Below are positions 59,101 through 64,000 of a stretch of DNA of 64,000 nucleotides, piece by piece. The notes under the pieces were generated by a model, which worked only from the letters and a program-made list of their open reading frames with translations, searched no databases and was not told where the DNA came from. Source of the DNA: Pisaster brevispinus (taxonomy: Eukaryota > Echinodermata > Asteroidea > Forcipulatida > Asteriidae). The position numbers were made by a program, and so were the translations under genes. Positions within the stretch are counted from its first letter, which is position 1, and every line of letters begins with the position of its first letter. Location: assembly GCA_023634235.1 (NCBI GenBank), contig JAMKCF010000011.1:4544001-4608000 (forward strand). The letters run 5' to 3'.

Positions 59101-62100
59101 ATTATACGGTAATGCAAACCTATTAGACTCCTGTCATAATTAACCCATAAGCACCAATTTACTAGTGCAGTCCTTAGTCCAACAGAATCAAACAAAACAT
59201 GCATACATACATGTAGATTTTAGTTTGGTCAATACATACATTTTGAAGGAATGGGGATGGTCATTCGAGGAAACAGAGGTAACAGTTTAAGTGTCTGATT
59301 TCCTTCGTTCTGTCTGAGAAGTTTGTTTGGGTTTTTTTTGTTCAAGCTTAACCCCACTTGACCAATTTTGTCAAGGGCTACAAAAATCTCCTTCTTGAAA
59401 TGATCTATTATCCTGACCAGCTCCACCAGCCTCCTTTGCTCTGTAGACTGGAATCTGATTAGAAATACAGACAGTCAAGATTGAACGATCACAATATACC
59501 AAGTGTTCCTGGGTCACAATATATTCCTTGTTCCTTTAGTTACCTAGGCAAATGCAGACTGGTACGGTAAGGCTCATATGCAGAATGATTGCAGGGAATT
59601 TGACCCTTCTTCCTGACAACAAGTTCATTGTACTCAAAGCAATTGTAGTATAGAACTTAAAAGGAAATAATATAATGTCATTGTCGGACTGTTTTGCAAG
59701 ATGAAAAGAAAAATTGTTGGTCTGAAATGGGAGTCGGGGGAGAAATGCACACAATTAAATTAGAATAGAGAGAAATTAATATCAATTCAGAACTCCACAT
59801 GATGACTGGGGAAGATTGTTGACAAAGACACCTGACCAGACCCCCATTTTTTCTGTTATTCTTTACAAAATACTAAAGGGAGCTATGGTTTGTGAATGTC
59901 AGCCCTCTTTTGATGTAGGCCTATCGTCTTTCAAGGACTGCTGCTCTTTTGTCAAATTTTATTTGCCCAATACATTGTATTTTCATAATTGTCATCTCTA
60001 TCCTTCCGCATGGTGTACACACTTTGAAAATCTCACTTATTCATGTGTAAAAAAAGGTATCTCGTAATGTTCTGAGTTTAATATGGTTTGTAAAAGTGTG
60101 TCTTTTTAACAAGAAGCTGTTCACCTTTAAGAACAGAAATAGAGAAGAAAATAGATAAACCTGTACATTGCCATCTTCTATACACCTGGTATACACTTAG
60201 TGCCTTCCAACCGTTGTGCTTGTGTGATGCCATGAGCTAGGATTTTGTATAAAAAAAGTATACTCTCATCATACGGCCAGTCTTACCAACAACAAAAACC
60301 CTTACTGACCATCAAGTTTTTTTATTCCTTGTCAAAATTTGTCAAGACATTCTTTTCACAGCTGATTTGTGTCAAGCCTGCCAGCTCTACCCTGCAACTA
60401 ATTTCTCAGATTCCAAACAAAGCAAAATCTTCAAACATGGCATCCAATTTCCAAATAAAGTGAAACTCAAGTGTGACTCAAATTACAACACAAACAAAAT
60501 TTGCAGAGAATTAAGGCTCTGAAACAAGAACTGTCTCATGGAAGAACACACTGTGACCCCAGCTGAAGAAGTGTTCCTGAAGAATAAACGTTGAATCCCC
60601 AAAATATATCTCCATCATACACAGGATCTAGAATCTAAGTTTTGAGATTCAGAATTTAGGTCAAACGAGGCTGTGTGGAAACAAAGTGGGGGAATTTCAT
60701 TAAAATCTTTATAAACATTTTTTTAGGGGGGTCAAGTTTTTTTTTAGAAAACAGCTGTTTTAGGTGTGTCTTGCTTTTACAAATGGTTTTTGATACAAAG
60801 AAAATTAGTTTCTGGGATTCTGTAGGCTAATTAGTTTGAATAAATGTTAGTTGTAGTTGTACCTAGTTATTATTATTATTATTATTACCAAGTTTTACAC
60901 TCAATGCGCTCTCTGTAAGTAACTCAAAGTCGCAACAATGATTGTAACTTGATAGTTCTTTCAATATCGACAAAGAATTGCAGGTGATTTCGTGTCATTT
61001 TGGGAAAGTACATTTCCCTAAATTGTATTGATTCAATTCAGCACCCTCCCTCTTCCATCAAGGTTAGCCACAATTACCCCTGACTGTGGCCCCTGACCCT
61101 GACTTATACAACCTACAAGTACCCTCTGACCACATCAGGTACACACTGGGTAGATATCCCACCATTAACAAGCTCCTTTGGCATGCTACTGTGGTTGCCA
61201 AGGTCTTGACCTTTCTGATTTCAATGTCAAAGGTCAAACAATTAGAGGCGTTGAGGGAGGACTCTGTAACTGGGCCACACAGTCTTGGTGGGATCTTGAC
61301 TCCTTGCTGGGGTCGGAACTAACTCTGTGTGATTTTCACCTATGGTCTTTCACCGAAACTGATTTGATATTCTGCTTTCAGAGCACAATGTCAGCGTTAA
61401 AAACCAGAGCTTTTTTGAAATTCATTTGATTAAGGAGAGTCACATAAACACTTTATCAAGTTGTTATTTACGAAGTAGTCTTTGAAGAGCAGTTTGACAA
61501 CTGGATATTCGATTAATTATTGGCTTGGCCCACTACTCTATAAAATGATTTGATCACTGCGTTAGTTCAAGCAACTGAGTTATACTTCACTTTGGTTCAG
61601 GCAGTTCAGAAAGTTGTACCCTTTTGAAATTAGAAATTTCCTTGAGTCTATAAATACTCTGCAGGCAAACCTTTTTTTGTTTTAGTCTTAAAGATGATTT
61701 TATTAATTAACTGAACTAGCATCACTATATAGGCTTGAAGGTAATAATTTAATTTATGGACAGTTTTGAGATTGTGTTTTGATAAAGGATGCTGAAGGAC
61801 CTTGTATATATAAATTCATGTAGTTTTCAAAGGACTGTCAAATGATTCAAGTGAATTTCAAAGACCAGGATGATCACTTGTGATTGTTCTCAAGGAAAGA
61901 AAAGGGGGGGGGGGGTTGTGTTCTGTTGTTTACTGTAAATCTAACAAGGCTCAACATTAACCAGAAACCTTTAATCAAAGACTCAGTGTTACGTCTTTCA
62001 TCCATTGAAGATTCATCTGGAGCACCACCTTGTAGCTACATCTTTGAATAGATACAAGTGCTGTTCAATTGTCTGATTAGCTCTCGATACCCAGGAAAAT

Positions 62101-62730
62101 ACCCCAGACATCAAACTACATGTAAAACCACTGTATAGAAAATGTGACTTTCACTTTCAATAGACTGTTGACATTGGGAGTGTATGGGTTTTCCCAAGAA
62201 TCTGGATTTCCGGGCACCTCTCATAGCAACTACAGCATGTATTGGGACAATTCTTTTTTAAAGAACTTTTATTGTGCTATTTTAATAAATTTCCTCCATT
62301 TAATATAGTTTGAATAAAAAGCTTGATTTTTACAAACTGTAAATTCAAAAAGTTTTGCAAATCTTTGAAACATTTTTCGTTGTTGAAAAGCTGACCTTAA
62401 TTTCAGCTCCGCTTTTTAAACATTAAAGCCCATGCAATAAAAGGTGATTGTTGTGATTCTTGACGTACACATGCATGCAACTTGAGCAAGCTGCTATACG
62501 GTACGCAAACCCCGCAAAGTAAGGATGTCATTGTCCAGTGGACTCAATATGCAATATTGACACTTTGAACCTTATGTTAGAGGTCAAGCAATGTTTCTTC
62601 ATTTTATTTTTTTAATTATTTATTTTGTTGTAAGTTTTAATCTTTTATCATTCCACCAATATTTTGGTGGAACAAAGTTGTGTGACAAAATTTTTTAAAT
62701 CACACAAAATTGCATCCACTTTAATCTCCG
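53150..62730. other. Region without convincing genes
   Basis: Only chance frames and simple sequence: long C or G tracts at 54025, 57361, 57502 and 61904, (AAAT)n at 55377 and (ATT)n at 60868. No splice-bounded coding exon or domain was recognised on either strand. Confidence 0.45.
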
Positions 62731-62732
62731 AT

Positions 62733-62774
62733 ATGGCTCAGAGGCTGATGGCTCAGAGGCTGATGGCTCAGAGG
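62733..62774. repeat. Three tandem copies of a 15-bp unit
   Basis: ATGGCTCAGAGGCTG twice and then a third, incomplete copy. Confidence 0.9.
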
Positions 62775-63836
62775 TGCCCAGAAGCTCAATGGTGACCTTT
62801 TCATCATGAGATGATAGAGTCTATTGAACTTTTACTAGTTTGTTTAATATTAATTAGTTTGTAAATTGTGTTAAACTGTTTGAATGAGTTCTGTCTCAGA
62901 AATCAATGCTGTACCATCAATTTACTCTTTTAAAATGAACATTCATACATGTAATCAAGCCAGTATTTTAAAATCACTGTGTCCTTATAGAAACAGAATG
63001 TAAAGGAGTAGATAAGACATTTATTTATTTTTTTTTCCCCAACTCTGAGAAACCATTGCCAGCTGTAGAACACAAAATAGACTAAAAAGATCGGATCCTG
63101 TTACCAACATGCTGCAGATGCTACCTATATTAATATCATTGAACACTCTAACTAAACCTCACAGTTTGTATGAAGAAAAAAACCCCACTATTCTGGTAAA
63201 GAAATTGCACTGAAATATGTTTGCCATCTGGAGTTTTTCTGGGGCAGAGGGAAAAACAAGACAGAGTTAGCAGTGCTTATTGGAGGTTTGAGTATTGACT
63301 ACTGCAGCGCTTGCCGGCTTTACCATGGGTAACTCCCACAGCACTTGACCCCATGACCAACATCTGTAGAGTGGGAAAGAATGCAATTATAAGGCTACCC
63401 TTCTAGACTTTACTTAGATCATTCTACCACTGCTGTATATGAACAGTGGATTCCCTCAATCTCAACCCAAAAAAACTAAGTCATTCACATATTATAATAA
63501 GTTACTTGTAGATGTTTTCTTTCCATATTTGGGTCAGTAAGCTACAATTAAAAACTTATATTTTATTAACTTATATTATAAACCTAATGCTGCTCTTCTT
63601 GTGTATTCATTCAAGAGGTTTTTTTTTTGTCTTCTCATTTCTTGTTGGAAACTTCAAAATCAAAGATTAGTAAAAAAAGAACTTGACATAATCAACAGAT
63701 TTATTGTGTCAGTGCTTCAAGGCATCTTAAGATAATAATTGGGTCAAGTTGAAATCAAGTTGTTACCCTACTGTCTTATGGATCCTAAGTGAGGGATCTT
63801 ATGGATTGTTATAAAATAGTAAAGGTATATTTTCAG

Positions 63837-63901
63837 CCATATATTGTTTGGTCCAGAGTATTCTTGGAGTGCTGCCAGAAAGCATCTCTGAGTTCATCCT
63901 G
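63837..63901 (+). CDS. Weak candidate exon at the window edge
   Basis: GTATATTTTCAG and CTG|GTGAGA bound 65 bases that are open in phase 1 (IYCLVQSILGVLPESISEF...), the phase left by RCC1 exon 6. It has no RCC1 signature, lies 34 kb from exon 6 and conflicts in phase with the microexon at 45014. It may be chance or belong to another gene. Confidence 0.15.
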
Positions 63902-64000
63902 GTGAGAAAAAAAAGAAGAGAAATTTCTGCTACATATCTGTTCATTGCTTTGTGAATGAAAGTAGTAGAATTAGTAGAGATGGCAATAAACTATGTGGTG

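Overview
This window is nuclear DNA of an animal. It is AT-rich (roughly 37% GC by eye), has GT-AG introns of 0.05 to 4 kb, tRNA-derived SINEs, LINE-like (ATT)n tails, many short inverted-repeat elements and several minisatellites. The repeat style and the frequent palindrome TACATGTA suggest a marine invertebrate, most likely an echinoderm such as a sea star or urchin. That placement is inference; no taxon-specific gene was seen. No prokaryotic operon, CRISPR array or intact virus is present.

Layout. 1-4250: no coding exon; ends at a plausible plus-strand polyadenylation site and may be the 3' UTR of a gene outside the window. 4250-5600: inverted repeats downstream of the next gene. 5608-15514 (minus): a complete 13-exon AGGF1 homologue with coiled coil, OCRE-type tyrosine repeats, FHA domain and G-patch, in that order. 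It is about 1,270 residues, against 714 in human, because of two large disordered segments. 15.7-20.4 kb: intergenic, between two divergently transcribed genes. 20629-29905 (plus): the first six coding exons of an RCC1-repeat (beta-propeller) protein. Five RCC1 signatures are present and the open frame continues past the last exon, so the 3' end of the gene is not seen. 30-64 kb: no convincing further exon apart from weak candidates (a 22-base microexon at 45014 and a 65-base one at 63837). It holds SINEs, MITEs, a decayed gene copy (42470-43044), two related 36-bp satellites split by an insertion (46.85-47.9 kb) and a 1.7-kb, 65-bp minisatellite (51420-53145).

Roles. AGGF1 family proteins are nuclear, spliceosome-associated proteins and in vertebrates also a secreted angiogenic factor. 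RCC1-repeat proteins are propellers used as exchange factors or protein-binding modules. Head-to-head arrangement could mean shared regulation, but the 5-kb gap and undefined first exons leave this open.

Most interesting points: decayed copies of RCC1 exon 4 inside the following intron; a tRNA-like repeat enclosed by long terminal inverted repeats; a MITE whose two arms each carry a CTCF-like core; a higher-order 650-bp repeat in the minisatellite; and the phase conflict at AGGF1 exon 6/7. No clearly new biological system was found.
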